Counted from the stretch's first letter, positions 36,882 through 45,537 are shown. The stretch: DNA of 64,000 nucleotides from Pseudolabrys taiwanensis (GCF_003367395.1 NZ_CP031417.1:5481501-5545500), one strand, 5' to 3'. Made by a program: numbers and translations. The notes: generated from the letters alone by a model not told the origin.

Positions 36882-36912
36882 CCCCATAATGTTACATTGT
36901 AACATTATGGGG
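36882..36912. promoter_or_regulatory. 31-bp perfect palindrome upstream of exbB, candidate Fur/Zur-family operator
   Basis: CCCCATAATGTTAC, a three-base spacer (ATT) and the exact complement GTAACATTATGGGG. The core TGTTAC-N3-GTAACA resembles Zur-type boxes of alphaproteobacteria (TGTTA with TAACA halves), and the position directly upstream of the exbB-exbD-tonB operon fits a repressor site. It also lies just after the PepSY gene stop, but neither strand shows a T-run, so a terminator is less likely. The regulator identity is inference. Confidence 0.65.
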
Positions 36913-36920
36913 TCCCGCCG

Positions 36921-38147
36921 TCACTCGGCAGGGCTCAACTGCACGCCGCGCTTTGCGTCGAGAGCCTTACGGCTGGCTCTCCGCCGCAGCCACATGATCA
37001 CGCCGGTTACGGCGAAAATAGTCGGGAAAATCCCCGTCAGCAGCACGATGACCTTCCACACCGGTCCGCTATGGCTGCCCTCGTGAATCCAGCGGATCCA
37101 CGATGCGGCTTGGTCGCCGGACGCTCGCGCTGGCGCCACCACCGCCGAGCCAGCACGATCGTCGACCGACACGGTCATCGTCTCAGTTTCGGAGCGCGCC
37201 AACTGGATGCGCCATGAGGGCGCCGGTCCACGTCCGCCTTCCTGCCGCGGCCGCTCGCCCTGTTGCGTGGCGTTGGCTTGCGGGCCTCGACCGCCGGGGC
37301 CGCCAGCCATGGTCGGCAGGAAAATCGCAACCGGCGTTGCGGAAGGCTCGGTTTGCCGGGCGATTTCCAAGGCACGGTCTGCGGTGAGGTTGGTGTGCGT
37401 CATCACGTTGCCAAAGCCCGGCCGGGCGCCCGGCGGGGTCATGGTGGCGATTGACGACATCATGTTGCGAGCGGTCTGGGGGAACGAGAGGTAGATGCCC
37501 GTCAGCGACACGACAGCGAGCGGGATCGATATCCAGAAGCCCAGCATGTTGTGCAGGTTGAAGGTGAAGCGCGGCGAACGGGTCCAGCGCAGGCCGATGA
37601 GGAAGCGCCCATTGCGCGGCCACCACAGCCAGATGCCGGTGAGCGACAGAATCAGCATGGCGACGCCGACCCAGCCGACGATCTGTCGACCGCTGTACTG
37701 CGGCAGCGTCAGGTTCTCATGGAACACATGCATGAAGCCGAAGAAGGATGAACGAAAGTCCATCACATCCAGCACTTGGGCGGTCGGGGGGTCCAGAAAC
37801 ACCGTGAAGAAGCGCGGCGGGCCGTCCCCGCGCTGTTGCGGCCGTGCCATCACGCGCACCGGCGCGCCGGGCTCGTCCGGATAACGCAATCCCGTCGCGG
37901 CGAAATTGCCGGGCTCGCTGGCCAGCGCCTCGGTGGCGCGCGCCAGATAAGCGGAAGCCGGTTGCGCGACCTCCGCGCCGCTCACCGCGTAGCGCTTTGG
38001 ATTGAAGATGGCGTCGATCTCGTCGTGGAAAACCAGAAGCCCGCCGGAAACGGAGATCGGGATCAGCAGCAGCGCCAGGCCGACGCCCAACCACAAATGA
38101 ACGTTCAGCCACAGCCGGCGAAGCTTTGCCGTGCGCGTTTCCGCCAT
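36921..38147 (-). CDS. PepSY-associated TM-helix membrane protein (iron uptake, PiuB-like)
   Basis: 408 residues with four main membrane helices: near the start (WLGVGLALLLIPISVSGGLL), two in the middle (VGVAMLILSLTGIWLWW and FWISIPLAVVSLTGIYLSF) and one near the end (VIVLLTGIFPTIFAVTGVIMW). Conserved His residues near the helices (NVHLWLG, MHVFHEN, NLHNMLG, IHEGSH) fit heme or Fe handling. PepSY-TM proteins are usually paired with siderophore receptors, and some reduce ferric siderophores in the inner membrane. It is divergent from the TonB-dependent receptor; the shared upstream region holds an Irr-like box. Confidence 0.85.
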   Translation of the reverse strand: MAETRTAKLRRLWLNVHLWLGVGLALLLIPISVSGGLLVFHDEIDAIFNPKRYAVSGAEVAQPASAYLARATEALASEPGNFAATGLRYPDEPGAPVRVMARPQQRGDGPPRFFTVFLDPPTAQVLDVMDFRSSFFGFMHVFHENLTLPQYSGRQIVGWVGVAMLILSLTGIWLWWPRNGRFLIGLRWTRSPRFTFNLHNMLGFWISIPLAVVSLTGIYLSFPQTARNMMSSIATMTPPGARPGFGNVMTHTNLTADRALEIARQTEPSATPVAIFLPTMAGGPGGRGPQANATQQGERPRQEGGRGPAPSWRIQLARSETETMTVSVDDRAGSAVVAPARASGDQAASWIRWIHEGSHSGPVWKVIVLLTGIFPTIFAVTGVIMWLRRRASRKALDAKRGVQLSPAE

Positions 38148-38259
38148 GAAGTGCCCCTTCGTCGATCGAAGGGGGACCTATAGCCCCCGAACTCCGTGCT
38201 GCAAATAGAAATCCACGCTTGGGTTGCAGATTATAAGTATTCAAAACAGTAAATATCAG

Positions 38260-38276
38260 TTTAGAACTATTCTAAT
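38260..38276. promoter_or_regulatory. Irr/ICE-like iron control element between PepSY protein and siderophore receptor
   Basis: TTTAGAA-CTA-TTCTAAT differs at one end base from the inverted repeat TTTAGAA-N3-TTCTAAA described for Irr targets in Bradyrhizobium and relatives. It sits in the 256-bp divergent, AT-rich promoter region, 113 bp from the PepSY start and 128 bp from the receptor start, so it could serve both genes. Confidence 0.75.
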
Positions 38277-38368
38277 TCCATAGTTATGTGGATGTAACAA
38301 CTTATTCTTGACGGCGAATACCAGACATGGTTCCAAATAAAACCGAATAATCGCCATGATTATTACGG

Positions 38369-38383
38369 TTCTAAAGTATAGAA
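38369..38383. promoter_or_regulatory. Second TTCTA/TAGAA inverted repeat near the receptor start
   Basis: TTCTA-AAGTA-TAGAA lies 20 bp upstream of the receptor ATG. It has ICE half-site letters in the opposite arrangement. It may be an auxiliary regulator contact or chance in an AT-rich region. Confidence 0.35.
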
Positions 38384-38403
38384 ATCAAGTGGGGGCTGTA
38401 AAT

Positions 38404-40710
38404 ATGAGCTCGGAGACTTCAAGTATTCGTCATGTATCGGCCGGCAACGGCCAAACTATTCCAGAGCTCATCCGATCGAACGTTGGCGAACGGGGCGGCT
38501 ACATCTCAAGCCGCGCGGTATTGCGCACCGCCGTCAGCGTCGCTTCCTTGGTCGCTGCTTCCACCGCGGTGGCGCAGGAGAGCCTTCAACTGCCGACGAT
38601 TGACGTCAGCGGCGAACAGGGCGGCGGTTACCAGGCGACCCAACAATCGATCATGCGCCTGCCGACGCCGCTGCGCGATACGCCGCAGACCGTGAACGTC
38701 GTCACCCAGCAGGTCATTCAGGAACAGCGCGCCACGACGATGGAGGAGGCGCTGCGCAACGTGCCCGGCATCACCTTCAGCGCCGGCGAAGGCGGTCAGC
38801 AGGGCGACAGCCCCATTATCAACGGCCAGTCGGCGCGCGGCGATATCTTCCGCGACGGCCTGCGCGATCCGGGCTGGTACACGCGCGACCTGTTTCCGGT
38901 CGAGCGGGTCGAGGTCTACAAGGGTCCGTCGGCCTTCGCCTTCGGCCGCGGTGCCACCGGCGGCGCCATCAACAACGTTTCCAAGCTCGCCAACGGCTCG
39001 AGCTTCGCTGAAACGACGGCGACCGGCTCGTCCGCGGGCGGCTTCCGCGTCGATGGCGACGCCGCCGGCAAGGTCGGCAATATCGCCGGTCGTGTCGTCG
39101 TGATGGCGCAAGATCTCGACACCGCCGCGCGCGACAACATTTTCACCAAGCGCTGGGGCGTGGCGCCGTCCTTCGTCGTCGATATCGACGAGAGCACCAA
39201 AGCGACGCTCGCTTATATCTATCAGGGCGAGGAAAGCGTGCCGGACTACGGCGTGCCGTGGCGGCCGACGCCGACCACCAACGCGGCCACCGGCTCACGC
39301 ACGGGCGGCTACAACGGCAACGGCACGGCCGTAACGCCGGTCGATGTGCCCCGCAGCAATTGGTACGGCTTTGCCACCGGCGATCTCAAGGACCTGGTGC
39401 AGACCAATACCCATATCTTGACGGGTAAGATCGAGCATCGCTTCAACGAAGCGTTCACGCTCGCGAATACGACGCGCTATATCGCGGTCGATCGTATGGC
39501 GCGACCGACGGCGCCGCGCACGCTGAATACGGCGACGGGGAGCTCGACGATTCCTGTCGGCTATCCGGAATCGCAGATGACGATCGGTCGGCAGCATTTC
39601 GAAACCGACACTGACAATACCTTCCTCGTCAACCAGACCGACGCTCTGCTTAAGTTTGAAACGTTCGGTCTGAAGCACACGCTTTCAGCCGGTATGGAAT
39701 TGTCGCGCGAGACGCGCTGGCAGCAGCGCGCCAATCTTTGCTATCAGGCGGCGAGCAGCGGCTCGCCGGTCTGCCGCACCAGCTTGTGGACGCCCGATTC
39801 GGGCGCGCCGGACGGCACCTTCCCGGGCTACGGGACGCCGAACCAGACGACGCAGAACACGGTGGCGCTCTACGCGTCGGATCAGATCAAGATCAACAAG
39901 TACTTCGACGTCCTCGGCGCGCTGCGCTACGACAGCTTCAAGACCGATTATGAAAGTGCTCCGACGCAGCTCTCGCGGACCGACAACCTGTTGAGCTGGC
40001 GTTTCGGCGGCGTCTTCCATCCGGTCGAGAACGCCAGCATCTACATAACGCACGGCAACTCGTTCAATCCATCGGCGGAGTACGGTTCGCTGTCGGCGAC
40101 CGGCACCAACAGCGTGCTGCTGGATCCCGAGAAGTCGGTGACGACCGAAGCCGGCGTGAAAGTCGACGTGCTCAAGGAACGGCTCAGCCTGACCGGCTCC
40201 GTTTTCCGCAACGACAAGACGAACATGCGCGTGCCGGTCGATCCGCTGAGCACGACCATTTACGCGCTGCAGGGTGAAGCGCGTATCGAAGGCATCGAGT
40301 TGGGCGTCGCCGGCAAAGTCACCGACAAGTGGAACATCCTGGTCGGCTATTCGCATTTGCGGTCGGAGATCCGCAATACGACGCAGCTCGACCGTCTGGG
40401 CAACCAGGTGCCGAACACGCCGCCGAACAACTTCACGCTCTGGACGACTTACGACGTGACGTCGGATTGGACGGTCGGCGGCGGCGCCTTCTACCAGGAC
40501 AAGGCCTACGCCAACGACGTGAACACCGAGTATGTGCCGAGCTATTGGCGCTTCGACGTGATGACGAGCTACAAGATCAACCCGAAGATGGTGCTGCAGC
40601 TCAACATCTATAACCTGACGGACGAGCTTTATTACGCCCAGTACTACGGCGGTCATGCCGTCCCGGCGGCCGGCCGTTATGCGACCCTGTCGCTGCGGAC
40701 CCGCTGGTAG
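38404..40710 (+). CDS. TonB-dependent siderophore receptor (Fiu/catecholate type)
   Basis: 768 residues from ATG 38404, which follows GTGGGGGCTG; ATG 38356 is in frame but lies inside the promoter region. An N-terminal extension precedes a signal sequence (VLRTAVSVASLVAASTAVAQ). A TonB-box-like segment LPTIDVSG follows. The plug domain includes LRDTPQTVNVVTQQVI, ALRNVPGITFSAGEGGQQGD and RVEVYKGPSAFAFGRGATGG. The beta-barrel ends in the aromatic-terminated LSLRTRW. The downstream PKHD-type dioxygenase matches the fiu-ybiX arrangement, supporting catecholate ferric-siderophore uptake. The ligand itself is inferred. Confidence 0.92.
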   Translation: MSSETSSIRHVSAGNGQTIPELIRSNVGERGGYISSRAVLRTAVSVASLVAASTAVAQESLQLPTIDVSGEQGGGYQATQQSIMRLPTPLRDTPQTVNVVTQQVIQEQRATTMEEALRNVPGITFSAGEGGQQGDSPIINGQSARGDIFRDGLRDPGWYTRDLFPVERVEVYKGPSAFAFGRGATGGAINNVSKLANGSSFAETTATGSSAGGFRVDGDAAGKVGNIAGRVVVMAQDLDTAARDNIFTKRWGVAPSFVVDIDESTKATLAYIYQGEESVPDYGVPWRPTPTTNAATGSRTGGYNGNGTAVTPVDVPRSNWYGFATGDLKDLVQTNTHILTGKIEHRFNEAFTLANTTRYIAVDRMARPTAPRTLNTATGSSTIPVGYPESQMTIGRQHFETDTDNTFLVNQTDALLKFETFGLKHTLSAGMELSRETRWQQRANLCYQAASSGSPVCRTSLWTPDSGAPDGTFPGYGTPNQTTQNTVALYASDQIKINKYFDVLGALRYDSFKTDYESAPTQLSRTDNLLSWRFGGVFHPVENASIYITHGNSFNPSAEYGSLSATGTNSVLLDPEKSVTTEAGVKVDVLKERLSLTGSVFRNDKTNMRVPVDPLSTTIYALQGEARIEGIELGVAGKVTDKWNILVGYSHLRSEIRNTTQLDRLGNQVPNTPPNNFTLWTTYDVTSDWTVGGGAFYQDKAYANDVNTEYVPSYWRFDVMTSYKINPKMVLQLNIYNLTDELYYAQYYGGHAVPAAGRYATLSLRTRW

Positions 40711-40743
40711 CAGACACGCTGCTGCGACGAACCTCCAGCAGTG

Positions 40744-40782
40744 GCGCCCTCGCTTCTCCATGCATCGGAGAGGCGGGGGCGC
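40744..40782 (+). terminator. Terminator-like hairpin between receptor and PKHD gene
   Basis: A 16-base arm GCGCCCTCGCTTCTCC pairs with GGAGAGGCGGGGGCGC (two G-U pairs) around a 7-base loop. It is followed by a weak TTGCTTTC. It could attenuate rather than stop transcription into the PiuC-like gene. Confidence 0.5.
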
Positions 40783-40831
40783 TTGCTTTCGGGTTGCGCG
40801 TGCGGTTGAACGGTGGTGTTGAGGTGATGCC

Positions 40832-41506
40832 ATGATGGTCCATGTCCCGAACGTGTTGAACGCCGAGCAGGTGGCGCGCTGCCGCGCCGTCATGGAAAAG
40901 GCAGGCTGGGTCGACGGCCGCGCCACGGCGGGCCATCAGTCGGTTCAGGTGAAAAACAATCTCCAACTCCCGGAAGGCTCGCCAGAGGCGCGCGAACTCG
41001 GCGAGATGGTGCTCGGCGCGCTCGCGCGCAGCAATCTGTTCATGTCGGCGGTGCTGCCCAAGCAGGTCTATCCGCCGCTGTTCAACCGCTACGACGCCGG
41101 CATGACCTTCGGCTCGCATGTCGACAACGCGATCCGTTCGGTCGCCGGCATGCGGCTGCGTACGGACGTGTCGTCGACGTTGTTCATTTCGGAGCCGGAT
41201 GAATATGACGGCGGCGAGCTTGTCGTCGAGGACACCTACGGCGCCCATGCGGTGAAGCTGCCGGCCGGCGATATGATCGTCTATCCGGCGACGTCGCTGC
41301 ATCACGTTACGCCGATCACGCGCGGCTCGCGCATCGCCTCGTTCTTCTGGACGCAGAGCATGATCCGCGATGAAAGCAAGCGCGCGCTGCTGTTCGACAT
41401 GGACATGGCCATCATCAAGCTGACGCGCGACCACCCGCAGCATCCGAGCGTCGTCGAACTGACGGCGGTCTATCACAACCTCCTGCGCCAATGGGCCGAG
41501 GTGTGA
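40832..41506 (+). CDS. PKHD-type Fe(II)/2-oxoglutarate dioxygenase, PiuC/YbiX family
   Basis: 224 residues, the usual size. The iron triad is visible as HVDNA (His-x-Asp, in [11 protein letters not shown]) and [13 protein letters not shown] (distal His and the 2-oxoglutarate-binding Arg). [15 protein letters not shown] is the family core strand region. These proteins are encoded beside catecholate receptors such as Fiu and PiuA, and have been implicated in handling of siderophores or siderophore-drug conjugates. It starts 121 bp after the receptor. The family is certain; the substrate is unknown. Confidence 0.92.
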   Translation: MMVHVPNVLNAEQVARCRAVMEKAGWVDGRATAGHQSVQVKNNLQLPEGSPEARELGEMVLGALARSNLFMSAVLPKQVYPPLFNRYDAGMTFGSHVDNAIRSVAGMRLRTDVSSTLFISEPDEYDGGELVVEDTYGAHAVKLPAGDMIVYPATSLHHVTPITRGSRIASFFWTQSMIRDESKRALLFDMDMAIIKLTRDHPQHPSVVELTAVYHNLLRQWAEV

Positions 41507-41542
41507 CGGGCTTTTAGAAGCTCTCGCGGCGTTCCAGTTCGC

Positions 41543-41650
41543 CGCGCCATCCACCAGCCCGCTCCGGCCTAGACAGAGCAGTCGACGGAAGCGCGGATTC
41601 TCGTCACCGGCATCAAGGTCATCGATTTGCTGGCGCCTTACGCTACGGGC
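41543..41650 (+). pseudogene. Decayed fragment of atpD (F1 ATP synthase beta subunit)
   Basis: Thirty-six codons read RAIHQPAPA, an in-frame TAG, then [13 protein letters not shown] and [13 protein letters not shown]. This is the conserved segment of ATP synthase beta that lies just before the P-loop ([34 protein letters not shown]). The amber codon replaces the usual Tyr. Homology ends abruptly on both sides: no GGKIGLFGGAG follows. It is a short relic, not a gene. It lies in the 306-bp gap between the PKHD gene and the next gene, beside a single REP hairpin. Confidence 0.8.
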
Positions 41651-41717
41651 GACCTCGGCTCCCTCTCGCGAAGGCGGCAACGCTGCGGGACCTTGCAGAT
41701 TTGCGCCGTTGCGCTGG

Positions 41718-41737
41718 GCCCCCGCTTTCGCGGGGGC
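41718..41737. repeat. REP-like palindrome, single copy C
   Basis: GCCCCCGC-TTTC-GCGGGGGC, the same hairpin core as the paired copies at 20726, 23668 and 63725 but without a partner. It lies 67 bp after the atpD relic. Confidence 0.75.
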
Positions 41738-41750
41738 GAGCGGAGAAAAC

Positions 41751-41785
41751 AAAAAAGCCGCCCCACCGGCAGGGTGGGGCGGCTT
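41751..41785 (-). terminator. Rho-independent terminator of the 41813-42313 gene
   Basis: AAGCCGCCCCACC pairs with GGTGGGGCGGCTT around GGCAG. On the minus strand it is followed by TTTTTT. It lies 28 bp beyond the stop codon. Confidence 0.9.
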
Positions 41786-41812
41786 CTTGGTCGCCGAGGC
41801 GAATGAGAGAAC

Positions 41813-42313
41813 TCAGTAGCGATAGGAGACCACTTCGCCGCCGTAGCGGCGGCCGCTCTCCGGGCCGCAATTGCAGTTCACGCCGCGGACCATGCGCGTC
41901 TCGTTCACGACGCGGGTCGCGCCCGGCACATAGCGGTTGACGGTTTCGCTGCGATAGACCGCCTCGACGCGATTGGTGGTGTTGACCTTGCGCAGCGTGA
42001 TGTTGCGCACGACCGTGTTCTGGCGATGCACGACGACGGTGCGGTTGATCACCGGGCGGACGTGAACCACCAGCCGGTTTTCCTGCACGAGCCTGGTGCG
42101 GTTGACGACGTTGGTGTGATCGACGACGCGCGTGCGGGTGTTTACGACCGGCGCGGTGCGAACGACTCTGCGCGTGTTGTATTGGTAGTCCGGACGGCGG
42201 CAGTTGCAGACTGGATCCCAACGATCCTGCGCTGCCGCAATGTCTGGGAGGATCATGCCCGCCAGGCCGATGGCCAGCAGGGCGCCGAAGTACGCCTTGC
42301 ACAAGTTCTTCAT
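41813..42313 (-). CDS. Secreted hypothetical protein with Val/Asn/Thr-rich repeats
   Basis: 166 residues with a signal peptide (MKNLCKAYFGALLAIGLAG to AAAQ). The mature part opens with a Cys pair (VCNCRRP) and closes with another (GVNCNCGPE). Between them run short alternating strands rich in VV, N, R and T (RTAPVVNTRTRVVDHTNVVN, NRTRLVQENRLVVHVRPV), suggesting a beta-solenoid or beta-rich envelope protein. I do not recognise a named family. It has its own strong terminator and an AT-rich upstream region, so it is probably a single-gene unit. Confidence 0.72.
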   Translation of the reverse strand: MKNLCKAYFGALLAIGLAGMILPDIAAAQDRWDPVCNCRRPDYQYNTRRVVRTAPVVNTRTRVVDHTNVVNRTRLVQENRLVVHVRPVINRTVVVHRQNTVVRNITLRKVNTTNRVEAVYRSETVNRYVPGATRVVNETRMVRGVNCNCGPESGRRYGGEVVSYRY

Positions 42314-42426
42314 GATGATGCCCCGTTAACCATGTAAGTGAAAGAACTGCCTTATTTTTTCTTTATTAACCATATTTGTAAAGTGAAAATTAACCATCTG
42401 CGACCGAGCCGGGAGGGCCCCAACAA

Positions 42427-42458
42427 ATAGGCCCCGGCACACGTGCGCCAGGGCCTAT
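42427..42458 (-). terminator. Hairpin after the binding-protein operon
   Basis: ATAGGCCC and GGGCCTAT form an 8-bp stem with further inner pairing, 27 bp beyond the stop of the last binding-protein gene (42485). There is no clear T-run on the minus strand, so it is a weak or Rho-assisted terminator. Confidence 0.45.
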
Positions 42459-42484
42459 ACGCTAGATGTGGTGGCGGTACCGAA

Positions 42485-43492
42485 TTACTGGAGACGCTTG
42501 GCGGCCTCTTGGGCCAGGCTCAAATCGACGTATTTCTTGATATCGAGCGGCTTCTTGATGAAGCCCATCTCCCGCGTGGTGTCGACGTTGCGCTGCAGGG
42601 CCTCGACGTTCGGGATCAGATTGGGATCGCGGAACGTGTCCTGTTTGGTGAACAACCAGCCGAAACGATCTGCCGGTTGCTTGGTCAGCTTGGAGGCGAT
42701 CTGCGCCACCTCCGCGTGGTTCTTCGGATCGGTGAACCAGCGCGTGATGCGCAGCATGTCCTCCATGAAGTCGACCAGCGCCGCGCGGTTCTTGTCGATG
42801 AAGGACTTGCGCGCCGTCCACGCGATCATCTGCGTCACGCCGAGGGCGTCGCGCTGCTCGAACAGGACCTTACCCTCCTCGTTGAGCTTGGGATTGAGTG
42901 AGAAGGGCTGCACGACCGGGATGAGGTCGACCTTCTTCTCGAACAGCATGGCCGGCATCGCCGGCAGTGGCCCTTCCAGCATGGTGTAGTCGCGCTTCTC
43001 TTCGAGGCCGTGCTTCTTCAACGCGGCGCGCAGCGCGACGTCGACGGCGCTGCCGCCGCCATTGGTGCCGACGACCTTGCCCTTGATGTCCTCGATCTTG
43101 CTGATGCCCGAGTCCTTCCGCACGTAGAACTTCGTGCTGTAGTAGCCGGGCACGCCGTCCTGAAATTCGTCGGCGATGACGCGGATGTCGTCGAGACCGG
43201 CATTCTCGATGGCGATGGCGAGCGAGGAGTAGGCGAGGTTCGAGACTTCCAGTTCGTTATTGGCGATCGCCGTGATCATCTGCGGCGTGCCCTGATAGCG
43301 CACGGACTCGATCGTGTAGGACTTGCCGAAATGCTTGGCCAGGTCCTTCTTTTCCAGAATGATGGACGCCCAGTTCGATACCGGGGCCACCCACGACATG
43401 CGGATCTTCACAGGCTCGGCCGCGTTGGCGATGCCAATGCCGAGCAAAGGCAGCGCGCAGATGCACGCCGCCGCGAGCTTCGCAAGACGCAT
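42485..43492 (-). CDS. ABC transporter substrate-binding protein, NMT1/SsuA-like (paralog 2)
   Basis: 335 residues with a Sec signal ending IANA. The mature start EPVKIRMSWVAPVSNWASI and blocks TPQMITAIANNELEVSNLAY and RVIADEFQDGVPGYYS are those of the NMT1/THI5-like, SsuA/TauA-related periplasmic proteins. It is about 60% identical by eye to the protein encoded just upstream (43542-44546), with which it shares signal region, length and C-terminus (DLSLAQEAAKRL). It is last in an operon that supplies the ATPase and two permeases. Ligand unknown; possibly an aromatic or sulfonated organic acid. Confidence 0.88.
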   Translation of the reverse strand: MRLAKLAAACICALPLLGIGIANAAEPVKIRMSWVAPVSNWASIILEKKDLAKHFGKSYTIESVRYQGTPQMITAIANNELEVSNLAYSSLAIAIENAGLDDIRVIADEFQDGVPGYYSTKFYVRKDSGISKIEDIKGKVVGTNGGGSAVDVALRAALKKHGLEEKRDYTMLEGPLPAMPAMLFEKKVDLIPVVQPFSLNPKLNEEGKVLFEQRDALGVTQMIAWTARKSFIDKNRAALVDFMEDMLRITRWFTDPKNHAEVAQIASKLTKQPADRFGWLFTKQDTFRDPNLIPNVEALQRNVDTTREMGFIKKPLDIKKYVDLSLAQEAAKRLQ

Positions 43493-43541
43493 TTCATCCT
43501 CCCTCTGGCGCCGGCATGTTTTGGCCGGCTTTTCTCGCCGC

Positions 43542-44546
43542 TTATTTAAAGCGCTTGGCGGCTTCCTGGACGAGGCTCAAATCGGCATGAGCCGCGATAT
43601 CGATCCGATCCTTGATGAAGCCGAGATCGCGTACCGTGTCGACGTTGTTCTGCAACGTCTTCAAATCGGGCATCATGTTGGGATCGCGATAATTGTCTTT
43701 GTTGGTGAAGACCCAGTCGAAGCGCTCGGCGGGCTGTTTGGTGATCTTGGCGCAGATCTCCATCACCTCTTTATGGTTCGCCGGGTCGAGGTACCAGCGC
43801 ACGATGCGCAGCGAGTCTTCCATGAAATCGACCATCGCCGCGCGGTTCTTGTCGATGAAGCCCTTGCGCGCCACCCACATCGAGAATTGCGTCACGCCCA
43901 TCGCGTCCCGGGTATTGAACAAGGTGGTCGTGGCCTTGCGCAGATCGGGATTGAGCGAGAAGGGCAGCACGGCGGTGATGAGATCCGCCTTCTTCTGCGC
44001 CAGCATCGCGCCCATCGTCGGGAACGGCGCCTCGATGATCGTATAGTCGCGTTTGTCTTCGAGCTTGGACTTGCGCAGCATCGCACGCATCGCCACGTCG
44101 ACGGCGCTGCCGGCGACATTGGTGGCCAGCACTTTGCCCTTGAGGTCGGCAACGGTTTTGATGGGGCTGTCCTTGGCCACCATGTATTCGTTGCTGTAGT
44201 AGCCCTTGTTGCCGTCCTGGAATTCGTCGGAGATGACGCGCAGATCGTCCATGCCGGCGTTCTGGATCGCGAGCGGCAAGGTCGGATAAGTGAGGTTGGC
44301 GACTTCCAGCTCGTTATTGGCGAGCGCGGTGATCATCGGCGGCGTGCCGGCGAAGCGGATGATCTCGAGCGTGTAGGACTTGCCGAGGTGCTTGGCGAGA
44401 TCCTTCTTCTGCTCGATCATGGAGGCCCAGTTCGACACCGGCACCACCCACGACAGCCGGATCTTGACCGGTTCCGCAGCGCGCGCGGACACGGTCATCA
44501 GACCGGCGGCGCAAAGAGCGAACAAGGCGCATTTCAGAAATCGCAT
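43542..44546 (-). CDS. ABC transporter substrate-binding protein, NMT1/SsuA-like (paralog 1)
   Basis: 334 residues from ATG 44546, which has an excellent GGGAGG site; the frame upstream of it is not coding. The Sec signal is MRFLKCALFALCAAGL to ARA. The mature N-terminus EPVKIRLSWVVPVSNWAS and most blocks repeat those of the next gene (49 bp downstream), so the two arose by tandem duplication. Differences around the cleft (TYPTLPLAIQNAG versus AYSSLAIAIENAG) leave room for different ligands. It lies 154 bp after the second permease gene. Confidence 0.88.
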   Translation of the reverse strand: MRFLKCALFALCAAGLMTVSARAAEPVKIRLSWVVPVSNWASMIEQKKDLAKHLGKSYTLEIIRFAGTPPMITALANNELEVANLTYPTLPLAIQNAGMDDLRVISDEFQDGNKGYYSNEYMVAKDSPIKTVADLKGKVLATNVAGSAVDVAMRAMLRKSKLEDKRDYTIIEAPFPTMGAMLAQKKADLITAVLPFSLNPDLRKATTTLFNTRDAMGVTQFSMWVARKGFIDKNRAAMVDFMEDSLRIVRWYLDPANHKEVMEICAKITKQPAERFDWVFTNKDNYRDPNMMPDLKTLQNNVDTVRDLGFIKDRIDIAAHADLSLVQEAAKRFK

Positions 44547-44700
44547 GGCGTCCTCCCAGACGTTGGCGCGCCTGCGCTTTAGGGCCGGCAGGCTGCGCCA
44601 TAAACCCTTGATAGATTGTCGGAGGTCCAACCGACTTTGGCAAGCGCCAGAGCGTGCCGCGCCCGCGATCCGGTACACGTTCCCGGATCGCCTTTAAGCG

Positions 44701-45537
44701 TTATGCCGTCGACGGATCGTGCGCTTCCGGATGCCAGATCAGCAGACGACGGCGCAGGATCGCCATGGCCTTGACCATCAGATAGCCGACCACGGCGATC
44801 TCGACGATGCCGGCGAATACGCCGACGGAATTTGCAAAGCGCGAAGCCGTCATCATTGCGCCGCCGAGGCCATAGCCGCCCATCAGCATTTCCGTGACGA
44901 CGGCGACGATCAGAGACAACGGCAACGCAACCTGAAAGCCGGTCATGATTTGCGGTAAGGCTGCGGGCAGCACCACCTGCCACAGCACCTCGCGTTCCTT
45001 GGCGCCCATGTTACGCGCCGACCACAGCAGCTCGCGCTCGACGCCCTGGATACCGACGATGGTGGCGGCGACCACCGGGAAGATCGCATCGAACACGATC
45101 ATGGTGATCTTGGAAACGTCGTAGACGCCGAGCCACAGAATGATCACCGGCAGGAAGGCGATCTTCGGCATCGGAAAACCGATCGAGATGATCGGATCGA
45201 AGAACCAGCGCGCGACGCGCAAGCGCGACATCGCCATGCCGAGGAGAACGCCGCCGACCGCGGCGATGAGGAAGCCGGCGAGAGCGCGGTAGAGCGTGAG
45301 GCCGGTGTTGATGAAGAAATCGCCCGTGGTGATGTCGGCCCAGATTCGGACCAGCACCTTGCTCAAGGCCGGCAATTGGAAGGGCGTGAAGGTGCCGCTC
45401 GTCGCGAGCCATTCCCAGGCCGCGAGCAACACCAGGACCGAAAAGACGCGGGCGAAGCCCCAGGCCACGCGATAGGCGAAGCGCGCGGCCTTTTCGGGGA
45501 AGCCGTTCGGCGCTTCGGCGATTGTCGTGCCGTTCAT
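44701..45537 (-). CDS. ABC transporter permease (SsuC/TauC family), second subunit
   Basis: 278 residues and about six membrane helices. The cytoplasmic EAA-type loop is seen in LLWSARNMGAKEREVLWQVV followed by LPAALPQIMTGFQVALPLSL, the contact site for the ATPase. Start ATG 45537 (MNGTTIAEAPNG) overlaps the stop of the preceding permease by ATGA; ATG 45546 would add three residues. Having two different permeases implies a heterodimeric channel. Confidence 0.92.
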   Translation of the reverse strand: MNGTTIAEAPNGFPEKAARFAYRVAWGFARVFSVLVLLAAWEWLATSGTFTPFQLPALSKVLVRIWADITTGDFFINTGLTLYRALAGFLIAAVGGVLLGMAMSRLRVARWFFDPIISIGFPMPKIAFLPVIILWLGVYDVSKITMIVFDAIFPVVAATIVGIQGVERELLWSARNMGAKEREVLWQVVLPAALPQIMTGFQVALPLSLIVAVVTEMLMGGYGLGGAMMTASRFANSVGVFAGIVEIAVVGYLMVKAMAILRRRLLIWHPEAHDPSTA

